NCBI RefSeq assembly: GCF_037414475.1
Contig: NZ_CP147913.1
Span: 1,426,001 to 1,490,000, forward strand
DNA from: Myxococcus stipitatus
GTDB taxonomy: Bacteria > Myxococcota > Myxococcia > Myxococcales > Myxococcaceae
DNA: 64,000 nucleotides
Reading direction: 5' to 3'
Notes under the pieces: model-generated
The model's input: the letters and a program-made list of their open reading frames with translations, nothing else
Database searches by the model: none
Told to the model about the DNA's origin: nothing
Translations under genes and position numbers: made by a program
Shown here: piece after piece, positions 46,825 through 55,838 of the stretch
How positions within the stretch are numbered: the stretch's first letter is position 1
How the letters are laid out: the number at the start of each line of letters is the position of its first letter

Positions 46825-47310
46825 CTAGAACTCGAACTCCAGGTTCGCCTTGGCGATGTCCTTGAAGAGGATGTGGAAGGTTCCGGCGCCCTCCACCTCC
46901 ACCGAGATACCGTCTCCCGCCACCCCGGTCAGCGTGCCGGTGAAGTTCTTGCGCGGTGGGTCCCCCACCGGGCCAAACGTCTTCACCTTCACCTTCTGGC
47001 CCTTGACGCGCTCGAAGTGCGCCGGCTTCTTCAACGGCCGGTCCACTCCAGGGCTGGAGACCTCCAGGCTGTACTCGTGGGGGATGATGTCCTCCACGTC
47101 CAGCACCGGGTCCACCGCGCGGGAGACCTGACTGCACTCGTCCAGTCCCACCCGTCCACCTGGCTTGTCAATGAAGAGCCTCAGCACCCACCCCTCGCGT
47201 TCCCGGACGAACTCCAGGTCCACGAGCTCCAGGCCCTCGCCGGCGATGATGGGGTCGAGCACTGCCCCCGCCCGCTCCTCCACCGTCTGCTTGAGGTTCT
47301 TCTCCGACAT
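46825..47310 (-). CDS. rimP: Ribosome maturation factor RimP
   Basis: 161 aa from ATG at 47310; the open frame upstream to 47406 lacks a ribosome site. RimP assists 30S assembly. Family text is present: GLELVDLEFVREREGWVLRLFID, the VDPVLDVEDIIPHEYSLEVSSPGVDRPLKK block and the C-terminal SH3-like region ending ILFKDIAKANLEFEF. It is the first gene of the operon with nusA, ylxR and infB. A hairpin-forming stretch lies in the 209-bp upstream gap shared with the divergent nitrilase gene. Confidence 0.95.
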   Translation of the reverse strand: MSEKNLKQTVEERAGAVLDPIIAGEGLELVDLEFVREREGWVLRLFIDKPGGRVGLDECSQVSRAVDPVLDVEDIIPHEYSLEVSSPGVDRPLKKPAHFERVKGQKVKVKTFGPVGDPPRKNFTGTLTGVAGDGISVEVEGAGTFHILFKDIAKANLEFEF

Positions 47311-47507
47311 AACCAGGAAACCAGACTCCAAAAACGCGAAAAGCGGGCACGGCGGCCCACTTTTCGAGGTGCACATCGAAAAATGTCGGGCGCGTCCGTA
47401 ACACACCCCCCCGAAGGGTGTAAAGGAAGGACGCTCCCTCTAGGGTCCCGTGAAACCTGGCCAACAGGGCGAGGAATTCCCAGGGGTTCCGCGAACCAGG
47501 CGGGCGT

Positions 47508-47520
47508 TATAACGGGGCCA
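47508..47520 (+). promoter_or_regulatory. Candidate -10 box directly before the nitrilase start
   Basis: TATAAC at 47508-47513 is a good -10 match and lies seven bases before the ATG at 47520, so transcription could begin at the start codon and give a leaderless message. The -35 region (GGTTCC) is weak. Confidence 0.3.
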
Positions 47521-48323
47521 TGCACCTCATCGCCGCCGCCCAGATGGTGTCCACCGCGGACAAGGGCCACAACGTGGAAGTCGCCACCCGCCTCGTCCGG
47601 CGCGCCAGTGAGCTGGGCGCCCGGCTGGTCGGACTGCCCGAGAACTTCGCCTGGATGGGACCGGAGCCGGAGCGGCAGGGCGCGGCGGAAGGTCTGGACG
47701 GCCCGACCCTCTCCCGGATGGCGGAGCTGGCGCGGGAGCAGAAGGTGACGCTGCTGGCCGGCAGCGTGCTGGAGACGGGGGCCCCTGGCGGTCGGCTCTA
47801 CAACACCAGCGTCCTCTTCGGCCCCGACGGAGAGCGGCTGGCCGTCTACCGGAAGATGCACTTGTTCGACGTCGAGGTGGGTGATGGTGCGACCTACCAG
47901 GAGTCCGCGGCGGTGGCGCCCGGGACGGAGGTCGTGGCGGCGGACACGGTGGTGGGGCGACTGGGGATGTCGGTCTGCTACGACCTGAGGTTCCCGGAGC
48001 TGTACCGGCGGCTGTCGAAGGACGGCGCGACGGTGCTGGCGGTGCCGGCGGCGTTCACGATGATGACGGGCAAGGACCACTGGGAGGTGCTGCTGCGCGC
48101 CCGCGCCATCGAGAACCAGGCGTACGTGCTGGCACCCGCACAGGGGGGAAAGCACTCGGCCCAGCGCCAGACGTATGGCCACGCGATGGTGGTGGACCCG
48201 TGGGGGCTGGTGACGGCGCGTGCCTCCGAGGGCGAGGGGCTGGCCGTGGCGCCCGTGGACCCGGAGCTCCAGGCGCGCATTCGCCGTGACCTGCCCTGCC
48301 TGAGACACCGCCGATTGGATTAG
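47520..48323 (+). CDS. Carbon-nitrogen hydrolase (nitrilase superfamily, Nit-like)
   Basis: 267 aa. The catalytic triad of the family is complete: Glu41 in LPENFAWMG, Lys112 in YRKMHLFDVEVGD and Cys153 in SVCYDLRFPELYR. This text is closest to Nit1/NitFhit-type proteins that hydrolyse deaminated glutathione, a repair of a transaminase by-product; omega-amidase activity is an alternative. The start is probably ATG at 47520. It is the first gene of the plus-strand run that continues with the FecR-like lipoprotein, 36 bp later. Confidence 0.92.
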   Translation: MHLIAAAQMVSTADKGHNVEVATRLVRRASELGARLVGLPENFAWMGPEPERQGAAEGLDGPTLSRMAELAREQKVTLLAGSVLETGAPGGRLYNTSVLFGPDGERLAVYRKMHLFDVEVGDGATYQESAAVAPGTEVVAADTVVGRLGMSVCYDLRFPELYRRLSKDGATVLAVPAAFTMMTGKDHWEVLLRARAIENQAYVLAPAQGGKHSAQRQTYGHAMVVDPWGLVTARASEGEGLAVAPVDPELQARIRRDLPCLRHRRLD

Positions 48324-48359
48324 CCTGGGGCCCTTGGACCTCCAGGCGGACCCTCTCTC

Positions 48360-48833
48360 GTGAATCGTCGACGCTGGCTCCCCATGCTGCTCGTGCTCGC
48401 GCTCTCGGCTTCGCCACTCGGCTGCACCGCCGAGGACGCCCCCACCGTGACCACGACGTCGACCACGCCGCCGCCCACGCCTCGCGCGCACCTGCGGGGC
48501 TTGAAGGGGAACGTGCAAATCAAGCGCGCCACCGCCGACGAGTGGAGCACCGCCAGCGACGGCGTGCCCCTGTTCGAGAACGACAAGGTGCGCACCGTGG
48601 CGGGCGCCGGCGCGGACCTCGTCTTCAGCGGAAACGGCAGCACCGTCCACCTGGGCGGTGACTCCCTCATCGGCATCGCGGAGACCCGGGCCAGACCCGG
48701 CCGGCAGCGCACGGACCTGACGGTGCTGCGTGGCCAGATTGACGCGGAGCTGGAGCAGCCCTCGACCCAATCACTCTCGGTCACCACTCCTGCGGCCACC
48801 ATCCAGGCGGGAAGGGAGATTGTCTTCCAATGA
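48360..48833 (+). CDS. FecR-like lipoprotein
   Basis: 157 aa, GTG start at 48360. A lipoprotein signal (LVLALSASPLGC) is followed by a Thr/Pro linker and a FecR-type domain: LRGLKGNVQIKRATADEWST, LFENDKVRTVAGAGADLVF and TVLRGQIDAEL. FecR-type domains act as periplasmic sensors or as anchors. The stop overlaps the next gene by 4 bp (ATGA), and the pair is repeated in myxobacterial envelope operons. No sigma factor or TonB receptor is nearby, so a classical iron-signalling role is unlikely. Confidence 0.82.
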   Translation: MNRRRWLPMLLVLALSASPLGCTAEDAPTVTTTSTTPPPTPRAHLRGLKGNVQIKRATADEWSTASDGVPLFENDKVRTVAGAGADLVFSGNGSTVHLGGDSLIGIAETRARPGRQRTDLTVLRGQIDAELEQPSTQSLSVTTPAATIQAGREIVFQ

Positions 48834-49732
48834 GGACACCCTGGCTCCTGCTCGCATGGCTCAGCGCCGCGCCTCCCGCCACCACCACGGTGGTGGGCCC
48901 CCAGGAGTCCCTGCGGGACGTGGCGGTGCGCGTGCTGGGTGACGCCAATGCCACCGCGGAGCTGCGCGCGCTCAATGCGCTGCCATCGGACACGGTGACA
49001 CCCGGCACCCGGCTCAAGGTCCCCGGGCAGGAACGGGCACTGGCCCTCAAGGCGCTCGAGACGGCGCGCACCCTCGTGTCCCAGGCCAAGGACACGAGAG
49101 GCCCCACGGAGGCGGAGACGCGGCTGAGAGAAGCCGAGGTCCACTTCCGCACCGCTCGCTATGCCCTCGCGTCCGAGTCCGCCAACGCGGCGGGCGCGCT
49201 GGTGACCGCTGGACGCCCACCCTCGCCTTCCGCGTTCAGCGTGCGGGTGGAGCCGGATGCGGGCACCACCACCGTCACCGTCGTCCGAGGGCCTCCCGTG
49301 CGCGTGGAGGCAGAGGGCGTCATCCACCCCGTGGAGCCTGGGGAGACGGTGGTCGTCGAGAAGGGCCGCCCCCCCATCCATCCCCCTCCAGCACTCACAC
49401 CGCCCCAGCTCGAACTTCCCGAGGAGGGCGCGGTGCTCAAGCGGCGCACGGACGCCAAGGGACTGCTCGGGCCGGTGAAGCTCTCCTGGGCGGCGCAGCC
49501 TGGAGCGGACCGTTATGAAGTCGAGGTCGTGAGGGACGTACAGGGCGCGGCCGTGCATACCCAGACGGCCACCTCCGCGGAATTGCAGCTGCCCGTCTTG
49601 CCCGCGGGGCGCTACAGGTGGACGGTGAGGGCGGTGGGGCCCACGGGCCGGTCGGAGCCGTCGGGGGTCCGCTGGTTCGAGTTGGCCCCTGAGCGACTCA
49701 AACTCGAAGTACAGAAGGGCCAGTGGCAGTAG
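48830..49732 (+). CDS. LysM-like periplasmic protein paired with the FecR-like lipoprotein
   Basis: 300 aa. A short signal (MRTPWLLLAWLSAAPPA) is followed by a LysM-like repeat: VVGPQESLRDVAVRVLG...ELRALNALPSDTVTPGTRLKVP. A helical part (about 70-115) and a Pro-rich linker lead to a fibronectin type-III-like end (about 205-285: GPVKLSWAAQPGADRYEVEV and GRYRWTVRAVGP). The overall shape suggests peptidoglycan binding. It overlaps the FecR-like gene (ATGA) and is followed by the HD-GYP gene after 19 bp. Confidence 0.78.
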   Translation: MRTPWLLLAWLSAAPPATTTVVGPQESLRDVAVRVLGDANATAELRALNALPSDTVTPGTRLKVPGQERALALKALETARTLVSQAKDTRGPTEAETRLREAEVHFRTARYALASESANAAGALVTAGRPPSPSAFSVRVEPDAGTTTVTVVRGPPVRVEAEGVIHPVEPGETVVVEKGRPPIHPPPALTPPQLELPEEGAVLKRRTDAKGLLGPVKLSWAAQPGADRYEVEVVRDVQGAAVHTQTATSAELQLPVLPAGRYRWTVRAVGPTGRSEPSGVRWFELAPERLKLEVQKGQWQ

Positions 49733-49751
49733 TCCCTGGAGGAGCCGCCCC

Positions 49752-51458
49752 GTGCGCCTGTTCAAAGCCATCCTCCTGTTGATGCTCGTGGTCAGCATCA
49801 TCCCCACGCTGATGGTGGGGTGGCTGTCCGTCTCCCACACTCGAGAGCTCCTGGTGCGCGACGCGCAGGAGCTGGCCCAGGAGCGCGTGAAGCAGCTGCG
49901 GCTCAAGGCCGAAATCTTCCTGGGCGAGCCGACCGAGGCCGTCATGGGACTGGCCCGCGTCCCCGACTTCTTCACCCTGCCCCTGCCCGCGCAGCAGACC
50001 CACCTGGCAGCGGTGCTGTCCCAGCGGCGCGAGGTGCTGGCCATCACCGTCTTCGGACCCGACGCCAAGCGGCTGCCCGGGCTCCAGGCCTTCTCTCGCC
50101 ACGATGTGTCCCCCACCGACCTTGCCTCGCACGAGGAGCGCAGCCGTGTGCTGCTCGAGGGCGGCATGGACGGGCCTCGCTATTCGGACGCGGTGCCGGT
50201 GCGCGGCGGCGGTCCCGTGGTGACGCTGGCCTTCCCCGTGGGCGAGCCCATCAAGGGCTTCATCGCCGCGGACCTGTCGCTCGCGGGCCTGCGGCACATG
50301 CTCGAGCAGGAGCGCGTGGGCAGCACGGGCTTCGCGTACCTGGCGGACCCACGAGGACACCTGATTGTGGGCGGGGGCGGTGTGGCCCCGCTGGGCGGCG
50401 ATGTGTCGCAGCGCAGTCCCGTGGCGCACCTGCTGCGGCAGTTGGCCTCCACGCCCAACGCGGAGCTGTTCCACGTGGGCAACTTCGGCGAGGGCCGCGA
50501 CGCGGTGGTCGCCGCGTACACGGTGCTGCCCGAAACGGGCTGGGCCATCCTCTCCGAGCAGCCGGTGGAGCACGCCTACCGGCAAGTGGAGACGATGGAG
50601 CAGCGAATCCTCCTGGGCCTGGGCGCGGCCATCCTCGTCGCGCTGGTGATGGCCGCCCTCTTCTCCCGCAATCTCACCCGCCCGCTCAAGGTCTTCACCG
50701 ATGGCGCGCTGGAGCTGGCACGCGGCAAGTTCGGCGTGGAAGTGAAAATCCCGCAGCGCAACGAACTGGGCGAGCTGGCCCAGACGTTCAATTACATGAG
50801 CAAGCAGCTGCTCGCGTACGACATGGAGAACCGCGGCCTCTACGAGAGCCTGGAGAAGGGCTACCTGGAGACCATCGTCGCGCTGGCGAACTCCATCGAC
50901 TCGAAGGACGCATACACACGTGGCCACAGCCAGCGGGTGGGTGACGTGGCGGTGGAGATTGGCCGCGAGCTGAACCTCACCGAGCGCGAGCTGCGGCAGC
51001 TCCAGTACGGCGGCATCCTCCACGACATCGGCAAGATTGGCATCGTCGAGTCCATCCTCTGCAAGCAGTCGAAGCTGACGGACCAGGAGATGGCCATCAT
51101 GCGCGAGCACCCCGCCATCGGCGACGCCATCATCGGCCCCGTCAGCTTCCTGGGCGCGGTGCGCGCGTGCGTGCGCCATCACCACGAGCGCTGGGATGGA
51201 ACGGGCTATCCGGACCGGCTGCGCGGCGAGGACATTCCGTTGCTCGCCCGCATCGTCGCCTGCGCGGACACGTTCGATGCCTGTACCTCCACGCGGCCGT
51301 ACCAGAAGGCCATGCCGCTGGAGAAGGCCATGGAGATTCTCGACGCCCTCACCGGCGCGCAGTTGGACCCGCAGGTGGTGGCGGCCCTCCGGCGCGTGCT
51401 GGCCAAGAAGGGCGTGCGCCTGGAGGGCCACCGGCTGCCCGTCAAGCTGGCTTCGTGA
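49752..51458 (+). CDS. Membrane-bound HD-GYP cyclic-di-GMP phosphodiesterase
   Basis: 568 aa, GTG start at 49752. Two membrane segments (near 5-22 and about 295-318) flank a periplasmic Cache-like sensor of about 270 residues. HAMP (about 318-370) leads into the HD-GYP domain (about 370-565). The metal-binding HD is in GILHDIGKIGI (about 423) and the signature GYP in HHHERWDGTGYPDRLRGEDI (about 475), so it should hydrolyse c-di-GMP in response to a periplasmic signal. It is near the FecR-like and LysM-like genes, which suggests an envelope input. Confidence 0.93.
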   Translation: MRLFKAILLLMLVVSIIPTLMVGWLSVSHTRELLVRDAQELAQERVKQLRLKAEIFLGEPTEAVMGLARVPDFFTLPLPAQQTHLAAVLSQRREVLAITVFGPDAKRLPGLQAFSRHDVSPTDLASHEERSRVLLEGGMDGPRYSDAVPVRGGGPVVTLAFPVGEPIKGFIAADLSLAGLRHMLEQERVGSTGFAYLADPRGHLIVGGGGVAPLGGDVSQRSPVAHLLRQLASTPNAELFHVGNFGEGRDAVVAAYTVLPETGWAILSEQPVEHAYRQVETMEQRILLGLGAAILVALVMAALFSRNLTRPLKVFTDGALELARGKFGVEVKIPQRNELGELAQTFNYMSKQLLAYDMENRGLYESLEKGYLETIVALANSIDSKDAYTRGHSQRVGDVAVEIGRELNLTERELRQLQYGGILHDIGKIGIVESILCKQSKLTDQEMAIMREHPAIGDAIIGPVSFLGAVRACVRHHHERWDGTGYPDRLRGEDIPLLARIVACADTFDACTSTRPYQKAMPLEKAMEILDALTGAQLDPQVVAALRRVLAKKGVRLEGHRLPVKLAS

Positions 51459-51528
51459 TGCCCGCGCCGGCGAGCATGAAGAGTGTTAGGGAAGGCGCCT
51501 CGCTGTTGAGACTCGGAAAGGTGCAACG

Positions 51529-51867
51529 TTGAGCTTCTGGGACCGCATCAAGCCCTCGACCCCCACCCCCACCGCGACGGACGCGCGCCTGTCGTCGGAT
51601 GGCACCCGTCTGGAGCTGACCTGGGATGACGGCGCGAAGACGACCGCCATCGCGCAGGCACTTCGCCAACACTGCCCCTGCGCTGGCTGCGTGGACGAGT
51701 GGACCAACCAGCGTACGCTGGACACCACCAAGGTCCCCGCGGACCTGACGGTGAAGCAGCTGCACCCGGTGGGCAACTACGCCCTGACGTTCGCCTTCAG
51801 CGACGGCCACACCACCGGCATCTACCCCTGGAAGCTGCTGCGCGAAATCACCCAGCCTCTCACCTGA
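51529..51867 (+). CDS. DUF971 (GBBH-like N-terminal) domain protein
   Basis: 112 aa, TTG start at 51529; no ATG or GTG gives the family start. The small fold is recognised by LELTWDDGAKTTAIAQALRQ, a CPCAGCVDEWT cysteine block and LTFAFSDGHTTGIYPWKLLR. The family is related to the N-terminal domain of gamma-butyrobetaine hydroxylase and often sits near iron-sulfur or Mrp-type genes, with unclear function. CxxC may bind zinc. It is between the HD-GYP gene and the PEGA kinase. Confidence 0.85.
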   Translation: MSFWDRIKPSTPTPTATDARLSSDGTRLELTWDDGAKTTAIAQALRQHCPCAGCVDEWTNQRTLDTTKVPADLTVKQLHPVGNYALTFAFSDGHTTGIYPWKLLREITQPLT

Positions 51868-51889
51868 AGCATCTGCCCGGAGCTTCGCC

Positions 51890-53791
51890 GTGAATGAACG
51901 CTATCGGCTCATCAGGCCCCTGGCTTCTGGAGGCATGGCGGAGCTCTTCCTTGGGGTGGCTCGCGGCGCGGAAGGCTTCGAGCGCACCGTCGCCATCAAG
52001 CGCATCCTGCCGCACCTGGCGAAGGAACCCGAAATCGCCCGGATGTTCCTGGCCGAGGCGCGGCTCGCCACACAGCTTCAGCACCAGAACATCGCCACGG
52101 TGTTCGACGTGGGCGAAGCCCCCTCGGGTCTCTTCCTGGTGATGGAGCTGGTGGACGGATGGGATCTGGGCGTGCTGTTGCGGCTCGCCGCCAGACATGG
52201 GCGGCGCTTCCCACCCCATCTCGCGGCGTTCATCACGCTCCAGACACTCGCGGGGCTGCACCACGCCTATCGCAAGACGCACGAGGGCCGGCCGGTGATG
52301 GTCGCCCATCGGGACGTCTCCCCGTCCAACATCCTCGTGTCCCGAGAGGGCGAGGTGAAGGTGACGGACTTCGGCATCGCCCGCCTGAGCGGCGCGTCCT
52401 TCACCGAGCCTGGGCTCTTCAAGGGCAAGGAGGCCTACAGCGCTCCCGAGGTCCTTCAAGGTTCTCCCGCCACGGAGGTGAGCGACCAGTTCTCCCTGGG
52501 CCTCGTCTTCCATGAGCTGCTCACAGGGACCCATCCGTTCGCCACCAGCCTGACGTCGGGCTCGGTCGTATACGCCCTCATCTCGCGCGACATACCGCCC
52601 TTGCCGCCAACGGTTCCCGCGCCGCTCGCCGACGTCGTCCGCAGGATGCTGGCACGCGCCCCCGAGGCCCGGTTCCCTTCGGCACATGCCGTGGCGGAAG
52701 TGCTCGCGCGCTGGCTTTCACAGTCGGGCGAACCCGCGAGCGCCCACGCCCTCACCGCTTTCCTGTCGACCCTCGCCCCGCCCCCCACGCTGAAGGAGCA
52801 AGGTGAGCCGGCGAGCGCCGAGGCCCCTCGCGACCCGGTTCCCGTCGAGTCCGGGTACTCATTCAGCAACGAAGTGGACATGACGGACGAGGAGCCCGCG
52901 GAGGTCGCGGGCATCGAGATGAGCGCCAGTGGGCGGCTCATCCACCGCTGCGTGAACTGCTCCACCCCACTGTCGGCCCCCCGCGCGCCGTGTGTCGTCT
53001 GCCACCCAGAGCTTGCCCCTGCTGCCCACGCGCTACCCTCCTCGGGATTCCCGACGGAGGACGACGCCGGACTCGGTGGAGTGCGCGGTACGCCTTCGTC
53101 TCGCGATGCGCAGAAGGCACCGGGTCTTGGTGCTGCGCGGCCCACGTCGAGCGCGGGCGTTCGTTCCGGAGTCTCGAGTCCTGGTGACGGCGCCTCTGTG
53201 GGCGGGATGCCACCCAGTGCCAGTGCTCGCGCGGGTGCCGCTGCTCGTCGCGCGGACCCTGTGTCGCCCTCGCTGGGGCCGTCGTCCGCCACGATGTCAC
53301 TCGCGGACAGCGTCGAGTCCACGCATCACCGTCCCTCCGCGCCCAGTGTGCTTCGCGCGGGCCCGGAGGCGCTGGAGCTCGAGGAACGTGCGCCTCGACC
53401 AGAGAGCAACTGGGACCCGTTGCCCGTGCCCGACTCGTCGCCGCGAAAATGGGGACGACGCATCGGCCGCATCGTCATCGCACTCGTGGGTATCGCTGTC
53501 GCCGTGGGCGGCAGCATGTGGCTGTGGCCTCAGCGCGCCAGACTCTCGGGGCGGCTCATGGCCAGCATGAACAAGCCCATGGCGCCCCCCGTGCTCATGC
53601 TCATGAGCGAGCCGTCGGGAGCGACCGTGCTGGTCGATGACACGCCGGTGGGGACGACGCCGCTCGCGCTCGACAACCTCTACCCCGACGGCCCCATCGG
53701 TGTGCAGGTGCGCCTCAAGGGCTACCGGACCTGGAAGGGCACCTTCCCCGGAGGCGAAGCCGCGCAGCTCGAGGTGAAGCTCCAGCGCTGA
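51890..53791 (+). CDS. Ser/Thr protein kinase with zinc ribbon and PEGA domain
   Basis: 633 aa, GTG start. An intact kinase domain (about 5-275): glycine loop LASGGMAEL, Lys37 in VAIKRIL, HRDVSPSN at 140-147 and DFG at 160-162, so it should be active. The linker holds a zinc-ribbon-like CVNC...CVVC (about 354-370). A membrane segment (about 527-547) follows a Pro/Ser-rich part. The C-terminal domain is PEGA (about 565-632: SEPSGATVLVDDTPVGTTPL), a periplasmic or extracellular binding domain common in myxobacterial kinases. It follows the DUF971 gene by 22 bp. Confidence 0.93.
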   Translation: MNERYRLIRPLASGGMAELFLGVARGAEGFERTVAIKRILPHLAKEPEIARMFLAEARLATQLQHQNIATVFDVGEAPSGLFLVMELVDGWDLGVLLRLAARHGRRFPPHLAAFITLQTLAGLHHAYRKTHEGRPVMVAHRDVSPSNILVSREGEVKVTDFGIARLSGASFTEPGLFKGKEAYSAPEVLQGSPATEVSDQFSLGLVFHELLTGTHPFATSLTSGSVVYALISRDIPPLPPTVPAPLADVVRRMLARAPEARFPSAHAVAEVLARWLSQSGEPASAHALTAFLSTLAPPPTLKEQGEPASAEAPRDPVPVESGYSFSNEVDMTDEEPAEVAGIEMSASGRLIHRCVNCSTPLSAPRAPCVVCHPELAPAAHALPSSGFPTEDDAGLGGVRGTPSSRDAQKAPGLGAARPTSSAGVRSGVSSPGDGASVGGMPPSASARAGAAARRADPVSPSLGPSSATMSLADSVESTHHRPSAPSVLRAGPEALELEERAPRPESNWDPLPVPDSSPRKWGRRIGRIVIALVGIAVAVGGSMWLWPQRARLSGRLMASMNKPMAPPVLMLMSEPSGATVLVDDTPVGTTPLALDNLYPDGPIGVQVRLKGYRTWKGTFPGGEAAQLEVKLQR

Positions 53792-53919
53792 CGAAGACCT
53801 GGCAGACACCGCCGGCCACGTCACCGAATGGCTCGGCACGCCAAGCCGCGAGGCTCCGCATCAGAGGTTCTGCGCGATGAAGGCAGGGCACACCACCGGC
53901 GCCCTGCCTCTTCGGAGAC

Positions 53920-54441
53920 TCACTTCACGAGCCGCAGATGTCCTCGACGGGGCGGCGGTGAATCATCCTTGGGCCCTTCCGGCGCGACTTCGGCGGCGGC
54001 CGCGGGAGGCGGCAGCTCATCCACCGGCTCCGGGGGGACCTCTCGCAAGAAGGTGCGCGGACGCTCCGCGGAGGCGGGCATCGGCTGCGGCGAAGGACGC
54101 GGCGCCACCGGCTGCTGAAGCAGCTCCGGGGGCATGTCCTCCATGTACATCCACGACTCCTTCGTCACGTGGCTGGCAATGGCGAACAACGCGGACCAAG
54201 GCACCGCCACCTTGAAGCGTGAACCCGAGAAACTCAGCGTGCACCGCACGCCCCACTCCCCCACCGTCAGGTCCGGCGGGTCAAAGCGGTACGACAGGTT
54301 GAGGCGCAGATGAGCCTCTCCCCGCAGCGAAACTGGAACGAGCACACCCGGCCGACGCGCATCCAGGTGGATCATCACCATCCCCTGGTCCAACGCGGCC
54401 AACAGCCGTTCCTTCTTGTCCAAATCCTTCGAGTCGTCCAT
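53920..54441 (-). CDS. sspB: SspB-like ClpXP adaptor protein
   Basis: 173 aa from ATG at 54441; the frame continues to 54654 without a ribosome site. The N-terminal two-thirds match the SspB fold: LAALDQGMVMIHLDARRPGV, LVPVSLRGEAHLRLNLSYRF and FKVAVPWSALFAIASHV. A Pro/Ala/Glu-rich linker ends in a short basic RRGHLRLVK, the form of the C-terminal tail that SspB uses to dock on ClpX. SspB hands ssrA-tagged proteins to ClpXP. It lies 32 bp after smpB, a context that supports the call. Confidence 0.83.
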   Translation of the reverse strand: MDDSKDLDKKERLLAALDQGMVMIHLDARRPGVLVPVSLRGEAHLRLNLSYRFDPPDLTVGEWGVRCTLSFSGSRFKVAVPWSALFAIASHVTKESWMYMEDMPPELLQQPVAPRPSPQPMPASAERPRTFLREVPPEPVDELPPPAAAAEVAPEGPKDDSPPPRRGHLRLVK

Positions 54442-54473
54442 CCGGTGTACGTCGGGAGAAATTCGGGAGCGCC

Positions 54474-54965
54474 TCAACGGCGGCGCACGGCCCGGTCCAT
54501 CTCCCGCTTCGTCTCCCGTTCCTTGATGTCTTGGCGCCGGTCCTCGTGTGTCTTGCCCCGACAGAGCCCCAGCTCCACCTTGGCGCGCCCTTTCTTGAAA
54601 TACAGCACAAGCGGGATGATGGAATAACCACGCTCCCGCACCTTGGTGACCCAACGGTCGATCTCCGCCCGGTGCATCAGCAGCTTCCGGCCGCGCGTGG
54701 GCAGATGGTCGAACACGCTGGCGGACTTGTAGGAGCCAATGTGGGCATTGAGCAAGAACAGCTCGCTGCCCTTGGGAAGCGCGTAGGCGTCCGAGAGGTT
54801 GGCCACCCCTTCTCGCAACGACTTCACCTCGCTTCCCGTCAGTTCCAGGCCCGCCTCCACTTTCTCATCGACGGTGTAGTCGAAGCGCGCACGCCGATTC
54901 TCGGCGACGACCTTGATTGCCTGCTCGCCGCCCGCCGGCCCCTTCGACTTTCCACCCGATGCCAT
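54474..54965 (-). CDS. smpB: SsrA-binding protein SmpB
   Basis: 163 aa from ATG at 54965. SmpB brings tmRNA to stalled ribosomes. Family text: NRRARFDYTVDEKVEAGLELTG, SEVKSLREGVANLSDAYALP, LLNAHI..YKSASVFDHLPTRGRKLLMH and RGYSIIPLVLYFKKGRAKVEL, with the basic tail (ERETKREMDRAVRRR) that enters the mRNA channel. It lies 16 bp after panC and before sspB. The tmRNA gene is elsewhere in the window (16381-16742). Confidence 0.97.
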   Translation of the reverse strand: MASGGKSKGPAGGEQAIKVVAENRRARFDYTVDEKVEAGLELTGSEVKSLREGVANLSDAYALPKGSELFLLNAHIGSYKSASVFDHLPTRGRKLLMHRAEIDRWVTKVRERGYSIIPLVLYFKKGRAKVELGLCRGKTHEDRRQDIKERETKREMDRAVRRR

Positions 54966-54981
54966 ACGTGTCTGGGGTCTC

Positions 54982-55836
54982 CTAACCGCCCAAAGCCATG
55001 TTGTCGATGAGCCGTGTCGTGCCGCTGAAAGCCGCCACAAGCAAGCGGGCGGCCTGTCCCGGAGCCACGGAGTCGAGCGGCGTGAGGCGCTCGGCGTCCA
55101 CCAGCTCCACGTAGTCCTCGCGCAGCCCGGCCGCCGCCAGCTCGTGCCGGACAGCGCCCATCAGCGCCGCCGCGTCCCGAGTCTCTCCTTGCAGCAACGT
55201 GAGCGCCGCCCTCAGCCCCCGCGACAGAGACAGCGCGCGCTGCCTCTCTTCTGGAGACAAGTAGGCATTTCGGCTGCTCATCGCCAGCCCGTCGGGCTCG
55301 CGAATCGTCGGCATCCCGACGATGTCCGCCCCCAGGTGCAGGTCGCGGTTGAGCGCGCGGATGACCTGGAGCTGCTGGTAGTCCTTCTCCCCGAAGAGCG
55401 CGGTCTCCGGGCGGAAGAGCGTGAGCAACTGGGTGACGATGGTGGCCACGCCCCGGAAGTGCCCCGGACGTCGGGCACCACACAGCCCCTGGCTGACATC
55501 CGTCACCTCGACGTACGTCTGGTAGCCGGGGGGATACATGCCCTCGGGCCCGGGCGCGAAGACGACATCCGCGCCCGCCGCGCCACACTTCGCCAGGTCT
55601 CCATCGAAGTCTCGCGGGTAGCGCGAGAGGTCCTCCCGGGGCCCGAACTGGGTCGGATTGACGAAGATGGAGACAGCCACCACGTCGGCGCGACGGCGCC
55701 CCTCGCGGATGAGCGAGAGGTGCCCTTCATGCAGGTAGCCCATGGTGGGCACCAGCGCGAGCCGGCGCCCCTCACGGCGCAAGCCCGCCGCCCACGTCTT
55801 CACTTCTTCCACGGTGCGCAGGACGGCGGGCGTCAT
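54982..55836 (-). CDS. panC: Pantothenate synthetase (pantoate-beta-alanine ligase)
   Basis: 284 aa. It makes pantothenate from pantoate, beta-alanine and ATP. The nucleotide-binding HIGH-type motif reads PTMGYLHEGHLSLI, and FGEKDYQQLQVI, the IREPDGLAMSSRN block and AYLSPEERQ follow, so all family motifs are present. The stop-to-start gap from panB is 2 bp, so the two pantothenate enzymes are co-translated. Confidence 0.96.
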   Translation of the reverse strand: MTPAVLRTVEEVKTWAAGLRREGRRLALVPTMGYLHEGHLSLIREGRRRADVVAVSIFVNPTQFGPREDLSRYPRDFDGDLAKCGAAGADVVFAPGPEGMYPPGYQTYVEVTDVSQGLCGARRPGHFRGVATIVTQLLTLFRPETALFGEKDYQQLQVIRALNRDLHLGADIVGMPTIREPDGLAMSSRNAYLSPEERQRALSLSRGLRAALTLLQGETRDAAALMGAVRHELAAAGLREDYVELVDAERLTPLDSVAPGQAARLLVAAFSGTTRLIDNMALGG

Positions 55837-55838
55837 GG

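Noticed and set aside
47402-47420. ACACCC...GGGTGT hairpin upstream of rimP
   Set aside because: The stem is short with a poor tail, so it was not listed as a terminator; it might be an operator or a leader structure.
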